Below are positions 1 to 5,918 of a DNA stretch of 6,132 nucleotides, one piece after another. The notes below the pieces were generated by a model. The model searched no databases. It was not told where the DNA came from and saw only the letters and a list, made by a program, of their open reading frames with translations. Both the position numbers and the translations under genes were made by a program. Each line of letters starts with the position of its first letter. Position 1 is the first letter of the stretch. This DNA comes from Chloroflexota bacterium (GTDB taxonomy: Bacteria; Chloroflexota; Anaerolineae; UBA1429), in contig JAAZBQ010000031.1 of NCBI GenBank assembly GCA_012513725.1, positions 1 through 6,132 of the forward strand. Reading direction: 5' to 3'.

Positions 1-2
1 CC

Positions 3-452
3 CGCATCGAGTCGGCGGCGAACACCACCGTGGCCGGGGCCATGCTCTGTTCCGGCGTCGCCATGCTCGCAGTCGGCGTGGCGCGCCTCTTTGCCTACGA
101 GGCGAGCGGGAGCGTGCTGATCGGCCTCATCATCGCCGCGCTGGGCCTGCTGACCAACTCGTGGTTCTGGCTGCGCTATCGGCGCATGAACCGGGAGCAG
201 TACGAGTCGGTCGTTGCCGGCCAGGAGAGCCTGTACCGGGCCAAGGCGGCCGTGGATCTGTGCGTGGTGGCGGCACTGACCGCGGTGACCGTCGCGCCGA
301 CGCATCCTGCGACCCGCTACATCGATGCTGGGGGCGCGGTGATCGTGGCGTGCTACTTGTTCTTCAGCGGGTGGCGCATGCTCCGCAAGAGCCGGGCGCC
401 GGAGGCGCCGGTCGACGAGGACATGCCGGCGCCCCGGACCCCCATCCTGTGA
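3..452 (+). CDS. CDF-like cation transporter, 3' part (5' end outside window)
   Basis: This reading frame is open from the left edge, so the true start lies upstream and only the last 149 residues are visible. They resemble the second half of a cation diffusion facilitator, an inner-membrane metal/proton antiporter. The visible part opens with RIESAAN, like the conserved (K)xES segment before TM3. Hydrophobic stretches lie at about residues 10-30, 37-57, 84-98 and 106-122 of the visible part, fitting TM3 to TM6. Asp85 in AKAAVD aligns with the TM5 metal-site Asp of FieF/ZitB-type proteins, but the partner position four residues earlier is Lys81, not His or Asp. The protein ends about 25 residues after the last helix with a Pro/Ala/Arg-rich tail, so it lacks the usual cytoplasmic metal-binding domain. 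It could be a short 'cation transporter' subgroup or a related non-transporting membrane protein. The metal cannot be inferred. Confidence 0.7.
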   Translation, partial: RIESAANTTVAGAMLCSGVAMLAVGVARLFAYEASGSVLIGLIIAALGLLTNSWFWLRYRRMNREQYESVVAGQESLYRAKAAVDLCVVAALTAVTVAPTHPATRYIDAGGAVIVACYLFFSGWRMLRKSRAPEAPVDEDMPAPRTPIL

Positions 453-491
453 CGCGGGCACATGGGAGCGGCACCGTCCCTAGCGCCGGGC

Positions 492-508
492 CCCGGCCGA
501 CGGCCGGG
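492..508 (+). terminator. GC hairpin after the transporter gene, possible terminator
   Basis: The arms CCCGGCC (492-498) and GGCCGGG (502-508) pair perfectly around a GAC loop, 39 bases after the transporter stop. No run of T follows, only AACGAGATCTCTTT, so this is not a classic intrinsic terminator. It could act as a U-tract-independent terminator or as an RNA-stabilising hairpin between this gene and the next. Confidence 0.3.
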
Positions 509-588
509 AACGAGATCTCTTTGCGCGCGTTTCTCTCGCGTCAACATCCGCGATTAGCGCCGGAGTTCTCGCTCACCGGAGAAGGGAG

Positions 589-1683
589 ATGATCGTGATC
601 CCTAGCGAGGCAGCCAGAATCGCCGACACGCACCTTCTTTCCCGAATAGCCGCGCTGTACGGGCTGGAAGGCTACCATATCACCCCGGTCAAGGCGCACG
701 AAGGGGGCCGCAACCTCGCGTATAGCTGCGAGAAAGAGGCCGCCGGCGGCAGGGTCGCGGGCGGCAGGATCGTCCGGATCTCCTTCCTGGGGGATAGGAG
801 TCGGGACCACCTGCTGGGCGAAGTGGAATACATCCGCTACCTGTCCGAGCATGGCGCCAGTGTTGCGGACGTGGTGCACTCTCGGGAGGGCCATCTGCTG
901 GAAGAGATCTCCTACAATGGCCACACGTTCTACGTCTGTGTGTTCGTAAAGGCCGGGGGAAAGCTACTGGTAGAGAACCACTATCGGTATCGGCAGGGCG
1001 TCCCGCTCACCGAGTATTTCTACAACTGTGGCCAAGTGCTGGGCAAGATGCATCAATTGTCCAAGGAGTACGTCCCGGTCCATCGCCGGTACCACTTTTT
1101 GGAAAAGTACAACCCCCAGTACATCGATGACCTGATCCCCCCTTCACTGCCGCTACTCAAGGGGAGGCTCGTGGAGCTCCTCGAGACCCTGGAGGGGGTG
1201 GAGCAGACCCGCGACACGTACGGCATGGTCCACCTGGATTACAGCGACGGGAACTATATGATCGATTTCGACACGGGACAGATCACCGTGTTCGATTTCG
1301 ATGATTCCTGTTTCTGCTGGTACATGTACGACCTCGCGAACGTCTGGACGCATGGGGTCGGCTGGGTGCAGTTTGAGCCGGATCCGCGCAAACGCGAACG
1401 GTTCATGCACGACTATTTCGAGGCGGTCCTCACGGGATACCGCACCGAGACCGAGATCGATGACGCGATGCTCGACATGCTGCCCCTCTTCATCCGGGCA
1501 ACCGTCATGGAGAACATCCTGTCTGCCTTTGAGGGCATGAGGAACAACGGGGAAGCGCCGGCGTGCGACGAGGAGCTGGCGTACCTCATCCGCTGCATGG
1601 AGGACGACGTTCCGTACAAGGGCTTCTTTCGCGAGATGTACTCGGCCGAGGCACCCTTTCAGTGCGAGGAACGGGAGATCTAG
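589..1683 (+). CDS. APH-fold phosphotransferase (kinase-like)
   Basis: This is a 364-residue protein of the APH/choline kinase superfamily, expected to transfer a phosphate from ATP to a small-molecule hydroxyl in the cytoplasm. The N-lobe has a glycine-containing loop near residues 53-60 (EGGRNLAY) and a strand with RIVRIS. The catalytic loop is HLDYSDGN at 215-222, with His215, Asp217 and Asn222 in the Brenner pattern HxDxxxxN. The metal-binding equivalent of DFG is DFDD at 236-239. It is longer than typical aminoglycoside APHs (about 260-300 residues) and closer in build to the RdoA/SrkA and homoserine-kinase-II-like branches, so a resistance role is not implied. From memory, the stretch around residues 142-260 is very like conserved Bacillota phosphotransferases of unknown substrate. 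The start is uncertain: the purine-rich GAAGGGAG (581-588) directly abuts this ATG, whereas GTG at 595 would have a normal spacing of about six bases and costs only two residues. It appears to be transcribed alone. Confidence 0.88.
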   Translation: MIVIPSEAARIADTHLLSRIAALYGLEGYHITPVKAHEGGRNLAYSCEKEAAGGRVAGGRIVRISFLGDRSRDHLLGEVEYIRYLSEHGASVADVVHSREGHLLEEISYNGHTFYVCVFVKAGGKLLVENHYRYRQGVPLTEYFYNCGQVLGKMHQLSKEYVPVHRRYHFLEKYNPQYIDDLIPPSLPLLKGRLVELLETLEGVEQTRDTYGMVHLDYSDGNYMIDFDTGQITVFDFDDSCFCWYMYDLANVWTHGVGWVQFEPDPRKRERFMHDYFEAVLTGYRTETEIDDAMLDMLPLFIRATVMENILSAFEGMRNNGEAPACDEELAYLIRCMEDDVPYKGFFREMYSAEAPFQCEEREI

Positions 1684-1689
1684 CCCTCT

Positions 1690-1706
1690 GCGGCGGGTCC
1701 CGTCGC
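1690..1706 (+). terminator. GC hairpin just after the APH-fold gene, possible terminator
   Basis: GCGGCGG (1690-1696) pairs with CCGTCGC (1700-1706), including one G-U pair, around a GTC loop that starts seven bases past the stop codon. A further perfect 10-base palindrome, CCCGCGCGGG, lies at 1716-1725. Neither is followed by a T-run. The position favours a transcript-end role, but the evidence is structural only. Confidence 0.33.
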
Positions 1707-1731
1707 GCTATGTGGCCCGCGCGGGAGCACC

Positions 1732-1760
1732 TTGTCTTCTGGCGCAGAATGGTGTGTAAT
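1732..1760 (+). promoter_or_regulatory. Candidate sigma-70-type promoter for fra
   Basis: A -35-like TTGTCT (1732-1737, four of six matches to TTGACA) and a -10-like TGTAAT (1755-1760, five of six matches to TATAAT) are separated by the ideal 17 bases. The site lies in a locally AT-richer stretch of an otherwise GC-rich gap and points toward the frataxin-like gene. This is a pattern match only. Similar sites arise by chance, and the long leader it implies is a mild argument against it. Confidence 0.3.
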
Positions 1761-1980
1761 GGGAGATAGAGGGGTCCTGGAGTCATCCGGCGCCAGGCAT
1801 CCTGTTGTGTTACCCCACCGTTCAGGCCGAGCGTGCCGACACGCCATCCGCGATAGTGATCCGCCATCCTGCGCTTCCCACTGTCCGCGCCGAGAGCCAG
1901 TGGACCGGCGAGCCCGCCCTCGGTCGTCGGATCCCCGTGCTCGCGAGCGGCCTGAGCGAGGCCATGTAGGAGGGAGCAAG

Positions 1981-2352
1981 ATGGACGCGTTCTCCGAATT
2001 CTTGGCAGGCATCGAGGACCCGCAGCACCGGGCGAGGACGGAAGAGGTGCTGGGCTGGGTCGGCGAGCGATTTCCGGACCTGGAGCCCAGGGTGGCGTGG
2101 AACCAGCCGATGTTCACCGATCACGGCACGTTCATCATCGCGTTTAGCGTCTCCAAGGGGCACCTGGCCGTTGCCCCGGAAAAGGTGGCGCTCGATCGTT
2201 TCGCCGACGAGATCAGCGAGGCCGGCTATGCGTACAGCAAGATGCTCTTCCGCATCCCGTGGAGCAAGCCGGTGGACTGGTCGCTGCTGGAGCGCATCAT
2301 CGCGTTCAACATCGAGGACAAGGCGGACGTCTCGACCTTCTGGCGCAAGTAG
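1981..2352 (+). CDS. fra: Frataxin-like iron chaperone, Fra/YdhG type (DUF1801 family)
   Basis: The 123-residue protein closely resembles Bacillus subtilis YdhG (Fra), a cytoplasmic frataxin-like iron chaperone that supplies ferrous iron for Fe-S cluster and heme synthesis. It matches that family's full length. Hallmarks are WNQPMF at 40-45, the following TDHGTFIIAFSVSK and HLAVAPE (to residue 67), FRIPW near 90, and the C-terminal FNIEDKADVSTFWRK (109-123). Acidic residues are spread through both helices, as expected for a weak iron binder. The start is well supported: AGGAGG (1968-1973) sits seven bases before the ATG. The gene seems monocistronic, with a 297-base gap before it and a strong hairpin after it. 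Family membership is firm. The iron role is known for the B. subtilis homologue and is inferred here. The broader DUF1801 family includes proteins of unknown function. Confidence 0.88.
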   Translation: MDAFSEFLAGIEDPQHRARTEEVLGWVGERFPDLEPRVAWNQPMFTDHGTFIIAFSVSKGHLAVAPEKVALDRFADEISEAGYAYSKMLFRIPWSKPVDWSLLERIIAFNIEDKADVSTFWRK

Positions 2353-2369
2353 CGACGCGCCGTTTCACT

Positions 2370-2393
2370 CGGCCCGCCGCCACAGGCGGGCCG
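2370..2393 (+). terminator. Strong GC hairpin after fra, likely terminator
   Basis: The arms CGGCCCGCC (2370-2378) and GGCGGGCCG (2385-2393) form a perfect nine-base-pair stem with a six-base loop GCCACA, 17 bases after the fra stop. Only scattered T residues follow (GTCCGCTCGTTG). A weaker five-pair hairpin, CCCTC/GAGGG, follows at 2405-2422. It most likely separates fra from the downstream kinase-methyltransferase-nucleotidyltransferase cluster. Confidence 0.5.
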
Positions 2394-2477
2394 TCCGCTC
2401 GTTGCCCTCGCGCACATGAGGGACGGGAGTATGGGCTGCGCCGGATTGCACGCCGATATGCGCAGGGGGCGGAGGGC

Positions 2478-3008
2478 ATGAAGCGGCTGATCTTTGTCTG
2501 CGGCCCCAATGGGGTGGGCAAGTCCACCGCTTGTCGGGCGCTCGTCGAAGCCCTCCCCGCGGCCGCCTATGTCGATAGCGACTGGTGCCGGGCCATGCAT
2601 CCCTTTGCGTTCGATGAAGAGACGATCGGCCTCGTCCGGGCGAACATCGTCGCCTTGCTGGGCAACTATTTTCGGGCTCCGTTCATCGAGGACGTCATCT
2701 TTTCCTATGGCCTGCACGGCCCGCGCAAGCGCATATTCGACGATGTCCTGGGCGCACTGGAGGCCATGGAGATCGCCTATCGGCTCTGCCCCCTGATCCT
2801 GACGTGTGATCCGGCGGACCAGATCGCCCGGATGCAGGCCGATGCCCGGGACGACGCCCGCATCCGCCGGGCTATCGAGAACACCCGCGCCATCTATGCC
2901 GCCTATGACTATCCCACCGTGGATGCGACCGGCCTCACGGTGCCCCAGACGGTGGAGCGCATCGTCAGGGTCCTGGCCGAGCGCTACGGGGTGCAACCGA
3001 GGGGTTAG
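2478..3008 (+). CDS. Small P-loop kinase-like NTPase (AAA_33 / nucleotide-kinase-like)
   Basis: This 176-residue single-domain protein begins with a beta strand and a perfect Walker A motif, GPNGVGKST (9-17), so it binds ATP or GTP through a P-loop. DSDWC at 33-37 follows the second strand, where small-molecule kinases of the adenylate/shikimate kinase class place acidic residues near the acceptor. The run of Arg residues around 120-135 (ARMQADARDDARIRRA) could form the lid. The phosphate acceptor is unknown; similar proteins are annotated only as AAA-family ATPase or nucleotide kinase. The ATG was chosen because it directly precedes the P-loop strand and follows a purine-rich AGGGGGCGGAGGG (2464-2476). 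The frame is open further upstream to 2259, but that part overlaps fra out of frame and looks non-coding. The gene begins a tight cluster with the methyltransferase six bases downstream. Confidence 0.85.
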   Translation: MKRLIFVCGPNGVGKSTACRALVEALPAAAYVDSDWCRAMHPFAFDEETIGLVRANIVALLGNYFRAPFIEDVIFSYGLHGPRKRIFDDVLGALEAMEIAYRLCPLILTCDPADQIARMQADARDDARIRRAIENTRAIYAAYDYPTVDATGLTVPQTVERIVRVLAERYGVQPRG

Positions 3009-3014
3009 CAAGAC

Positions 3015-3770
3015 ATGCCCGAGAACCCGTACGACAACCCACGCTTCTTTGCACGTTACCGCGCGATGCCCCGCTCCGTCGGCGGCCTGCAGGCGGCCGG
3101 CGAGTGGCACGCCTTACGCCGGCTGCTGCCCGATCTCCGCGACAAGCGCGTGCTGGACCTCGGCTGTGGCTTTGGGTGGCACTGCCGCTATGCCGCAGAG
3201 CAGGGCGCCCGTCGGGTGGTGGGCGTGGACGTCTCCGAACGGATGCTCGCCGAGGCACGCGCAAAGACCACGACTCCCCTGATCGAGTACGTCCAAAGGC
3301 CCATCGAGGAGATCGACTATCCCGAGGGCGCGTTCGACGTGGTGCTCAGCTCGTTGGCCCTGCACTATGTGGCGTCGTTCGAAGACGTTTGCCGCAGGGT
3401 CGCTCGGTGCCTGGCGGGCGGCGGCGACTTTGTGTTCTCCGTCGAGCACCCCGTCTTTACCGCGCGGGGCGACCAGGAGTGGCATCGCGACGCGGAGGGG
3501 AACATCCTGCACTGGCCGGTGGACCGCTACTTTCAGGAAGGCTTGCGAGAGGCCGTGTTCCTCGGCGAGCGCATGACCAAGTACCACCGCACGCTCACCA
3601 CGTACGTGGACACGCTCCTGGCGGCCGGCTTTTCCCTCCATCGGCTCGTTGAACCTCAGCCGCCGGAGCACCTGATGGACCAGCCCGGGATGCGCGACGA
3701 GCTCCGCCGCCCGCTGATGCTCCTGATCGCCGCTCGCCGCGCGGCCGGCCATGGGGCGGCGCACCCGTGA
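3015..3770 (+). CDS. Class I SAM-dependent methyltransferase
   Basis: The 251-residue protein has a complete Rossmann-type methyltransferase core. Motif I is VLDLGCGFGWH (46-56), which binds SAM. Asp72 in GVDVSE ends strand 2 and should hold the ribose hydroxyls. FDVVLSSLALHYV (107-119) is the strand-4 motif, and VFSVEHPVF (about 139-147) follows strand 5. The N-terminus (YDNPRFFARY, then GLQAAGEWH at 24-32) and the C-terminal VEPQPPEHL and DELRRPLML segments match a conserved family usually annotated only as class I methyltransferase. The substrate is unknown, and a small molecule is more likely than rRNA because no RNA-binding domain is added. It starts six bases after the kinase stop with GAGGGG (2999-3004) about ten bases upstream, and its stop overlaps the next gene by GTGA, so translation is probably coupled. 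Confidence 0.9.
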   Translation: MPENPYDNPRFFARYRAMPRSVGGLQAAGEWHALRRLLPDLRDKRVLDLGCGFGWHCRYAAEQGARRVVGVDVSERMLAEARAKTTTPLIEYVQRPIEEIDYPEGAFDVVLSSLALHYVASFEDVCRRVARCLAGGGDFVFSVEHPVFTARGDQEWHRDAEGNILHWPVDRYFQEGLREAVFLGERMTKYHRTLTTYVDTLLAAGFSLHRLVEPQPPEHLMDQPGMRDELRRPLMLLIAARRAAGHGAAHP

Positions 3771-4636
3771 GCGCGACGCTTCCCCCCGGCCTCTTCGACC
3801 GCGTCGTCGAGCACCTCGCGGGCGTGCCGGGCGTCGCGGCGCTGGCCCTCGGCGGATCCCGGGGCCGGGGCGATGCCCGACCCGACTCGGACTTTGACGT
3901 GGGCCTTTACTATCGTGCCGAGATCCTCGACCTCCCCGCCCTCGATGCAGCGCTCCGAGCGCTGGACGACGCGCACCGCGACGGCCTCCTGAACCCCCCG
4001 GGCGCCTGGGGGCCCTGGGTGAACGGCGGCGCCTGGACTCGGGTGGAGGGCCTGCCGGTGGACATGCTCCTCCGGGAGGTCGGCCGCGTCGAGGCCGTGA
4101 TCGGCGACTGCCTGGCGGGACGCGTCACGATCGACTATCAGGCCGGGCACCCGTTCGGCTTTCTCAACGCCATCTATGCCGCGGAGACCCACTACTGTCG
4201 GCCGCTCTGGCAGGACGCTTCCCGCTCGCTCGACGGGCTCAGGGCGCTCCTCCACTCCGAGGGCGAGTATCCCCCGCGGATGCGCGAGGCGCTCGCCGGC
4301 CGGTTTTCCTGGGAGGCCGAGTTTTCGTTGGCCACGGGGCGGAAAGCGGCGCTGGCCGGCGACGTCCACTATGCGCTGGGCTGCGCGTTCCGGGCGGTGG
4401 GCGCCTGGGTCCAGGTGCTCTATGCCGTGAACGAGCGCTACCTGATGAACGAAAAGGGGTCGCTCCCGGGCGTCCGCACCCTGCCGCAGGCCCCGGCCGA
4501 GATGGAGGGGCGCGTCGGGCGGGCCTATGCGCTCCTCGCCCAGGGGGCGGCCGAGGAGGCCTGGTCGCTCCTCGAGGCGCTCCATGGACAAGTGGCTGCC
4601 CTGGCGGAGCGTACGCTCGGTGGCGTCGCACCCTAG
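3767..4636 (+). CDS. Nucleotidyltransferase-domain protein
   Basis: The 289-residue protein carries an N-terminal polymerase-beta-like nucleotidyltransferase domain (NTP_transf_2 type). The signature is GGSRGRGDARPDSDFDVGLY (29-48), with the GS motif followed by catalytic Asp42 and Asp44. Asp99 in LPVDMLL is the probable third carboxylate. With all three present, it should be able to transfer an NMP from an NTP. The remaining 180 or so residues are mostly helical and may be an acceptor-binding or HEPN-like domain; I do not recognise a specific one. Its layout recalls aminoglycoside and lincosamide nucleotidyltransferases, but many such proteins have unknown substrates. A toxin-antitoxin MNT role is less likely given its length and the absence of a separate HEPN gene. 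The GTG start is set by the 4-base overlap with the methyltransferase stop; no other start codon suits the N-terminus. Confidence 0.85.
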   Translation: MSATLPPGLFDRVVEHLAGVPGVAALALGGSRGRGDARPDSDFDVGLYYRAEILDLPALDAALRALDDAHRDGLLNPPGAWGPWVNGGAWTRVEGLPVDMLLREVGRVEAVIGDCLAGRVTIDYQAGHPFGFLNAIYAAETHYCRPLWQDASRSLDGLRALLHSEGEYPPRMREALAGRFSWEAEFSLATGRKAALAGDVHYALGCAFRAVGAWVQVLYAVNERYLMNEKGSLPGVRTLPQAPAEMEGRVGRAYALLAQGAAEEAWSLLEALHGQVAALAERTLGGVAP

Positions 4637-4835
4637 CCGCGTGGCCTTCCGGGTCGCCGCCGAGGCCGATCTCTGCCTGCCGGTGATGGTCACCAAGGTG
4701 GTCCGTTTCGTCCTGCTAGCCGGCTTTGCAGCGTACCTGGACATCCGACTGCCCCGAGGGCTGGCGCGCACCGTCCGTCACACGACCTGAAGCACTGTCC
4801 GAGATAGTCCCATCCACTGAGGAAAAAGATACCAC
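4637..4835. other. 199-base gap before the hydrolase gene
   Basis: No convincing gene or strong promoter is visible. One frame is open to 4790 and contains a short hydrophobic run (VVRFVLLAGFAAYL). It lacks a ribosome binding site and mostly overlaps the nucleotidyltransferase gene, so I do not call it. A short hairpin, GGTGA/TCACC (4682-4686 and 4690-4694), occurs in the middle. The last 45 bases are less GC-rich and probably hold the hydrolase leader, including GAGGA at 4819-4823. Confidence 0.5.
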
Positions 4836-5918
4836 GTGACTGCAACTACACAGAACAAGAGACGATCCCTCAAGAAGGTGCTGGTTTTGCTCGCGGTCGT
4901 CGCCCTGATCTTTTCCGTGGGCTCGATCGTCGCCGTCAAGTCGCTCTACGACGGGTACTTTTCCCGCTTTGATCGCCCCGAGTTCTCGGGCTACCTCACG
5001 TACGGCGACGTGGCGAGCAGGTACGATCGAGCAGTCGTCGCGTTCGAATCGGGCCAGAACACCCTGGCAGGCTATATCTATGGTCAGGAGCACGACAAGG
5101 GGCTGGTCGTCATCGTGCACGGTCGGGCAGCGGGCGCCGAGGATTACCTGGCGGAGACGCTCTACTTTGTGGACCAGGGATGGCGCGTCTTTGCCTATGA
5201 CGGTACCGGATCCTACGAGAGCGAGGGACAGTCGACGCGCGGCCTGCCCCAGGCTGCGTTGGACCTGGAAGCGGCCCTCGCATATATCGAACAGGACGAC
5301 GCTCTGGGCGGCCTGCCGGTGATGCTCTACGGGCATAGCTGGGGTGGATTCGCCGTCACCGCCGTGCTGAACCACAGCGATGTCGCCTCGGCGGTCGCCA
5401 GTGTGTCGGGGTTCAACTCGTCGGACGAACTGCTCTTTGAGCAGATGCACCGGATGATGGGCCCCCTTGTCTACCTAGAGTACCCCTTTGCCTGGGCCTA
5501 CCAGACCACGCTCTTTGGCGCTGCGGCCCGACTCTCGGCGGTCGACGGCATCAACCGTTCGGACGCCCAGGTGATGATCATCCACGGTCAGGATGACGAG
5601 AGCATTGCGTACAAAGGGGCGAGCATCATGGCCCATCGCACCGAGATCACCAATCCTCACGTGGTGTACAGGACCGCCGATGCAAAAGGGCGTAGCGGGC
5701 ATGACAACCTGTATCGCTCCGAGGCCGCCGTGGCGTACATCGCCGAGAAGAACCGCGAGTTCCAGGCGTTGTCCGATAGCTACGACGGGCAGATCCCACG
5801 CGATGCGCTGGTCCGCTACTATGAGGGGGTCGACAAGCGCCAGACGAGCGAGCTGGACGCCGAGCTGTTCGCGGCCATCGATGCCCTCTTTGCCGAGTCG
5901 CTGGCGAGGGAGCCGTGA
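4836..5918 (+). CDS. Membrane-anchored alpha/beta hydrolase
   Basis: The 360-residue protein has a basic N-terminus (NKRRSLKK) and one hydrophobic helix at about 14-35. No signal-peptidase site is obvious, so the catalytic domain is probably anchored on the outer face of the membrane. The alpha/beta hydrolase features are complete: His95-Gly96 for the oxyanion loop, nucleophile Ser168 in GHSWGG (166-171), acid Asp254 in HGQDDES (250-256), and His289 in SGHDNL. From memory, SGYLTYGDV (about 51-59), YFVDQGWRVFAYD and VDGIN are hallmarks of a family common in Clostridia and Bacilli, annotated only as alpha/beta hydrolase. The substrate is unknown, with an ester or amide expected. The GTG start is preceded by GAGGA (4819-4823) at a rather long spacing of 12 bases. 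The stop overlaps the acetyltransferase start by GTGA. Confidence 0.87.
   Translation: MTATTQNKRRSLKKVLVLLAVVALIFSVGSIVAVKSLYDGYFSRFDRPEFSGYLTYGDVASRYDRAVVAFESGQNTLAGYIYGQEHDKGLVVIVHGRAAGAEDYLAETLYFVDQGWRVFAYDGTGSYESEGQSTRGLPQAALDLEAALAYIEQDDALGGLPVMLYGHSWGGFAVTAVLNHSDVASAVASVSGFNSSDELLFEQMHRMMGPLVYLEYPFAWAYQTTLFGAAARLSAVDGINRSDAQVMIIHGQDDESIAYKGASIMAHRTEITNPHVVYRTADAKGRSGHDNLYRSEAAVAYIAEKNREFQALSDSYDGQIPRDALVRYYEGVDKRQTSELDAELFAAIDALFAESLAREP

Larger units (their letters stand above)
1684..1980. other. 297-base non-coding gap between the APH-fold gene and fra
   Basis: I see no credible gene here. Frames that stay open on either strand give Arg/Pro/Ser-rich translations without domains. The frame in phase with the downstream gene is open from 1732, but the strong ribosome binding site at 1968 argues that translation starts at 1981. 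The gap holds two GC hairpins at its left end, one promoter-like site, and an 8-base direct repeat CGCCATCC at 1842-1849 and 1862-1869, start to start 20 bases apart. If the promoter is real, the mRNA leader before fra would be about 210 bases. Confidence 0.6.

Noticed and set aside
1732..1980. Possible N-terminal extension of the frataxin-like protein by 83 residues
   Set aside because: The extension is Arg/Pro/Ser-rich and unlike the family. The remaining 123 residues match the full family length, and AGGAGG sits seven bases before the internal ATG.
2259..2477. Possible N-terminal extension of the P-loop kinase into fra
   Set aside because: It overlaps fra in another frame, runs through the terminator-like hairpin, and adds a low-complexity segment before a start placed exactly where P-loop kinases begin.
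2226..3110. Minus-strand open frame spanning the ends of fra, the kinase and the methyltransferase
   Set aside because: It crosses three well-supported genes and an intergenic hairpin and shows no recognisable motif. Long antisense frames are expected in GC-rich coding DNA.
3767..4636. Nucleotidyltransferase as the MNT antitoxin of a HEPN/MNT toxin-antitoxin pair
   Set aside because: The protein is about twice the size of typical MNT antitoxins, and neither neighbour is a HEPN toxin; they are a methyltransferase and a hydrolase.
3656..4771. Long open frame on the minus strand (371 codons) opposite the nucleotidyltransferase gene
   Set aside because: Its translation is Arg/Gly/Pro/Ala-rich with no domain. 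It mirrors the codon bias of the real plus-strand gene, which has clear catalytic motifs.
4584..4790. Possible small membrane protein in the gap before the hydrolase
   Set aside because: A hydrophobic run is present, but there is no ribosome binding site, the frame largely overlaps the nucleotidyltransferase end, and the composition is Arg/Pro-rich otherwise.
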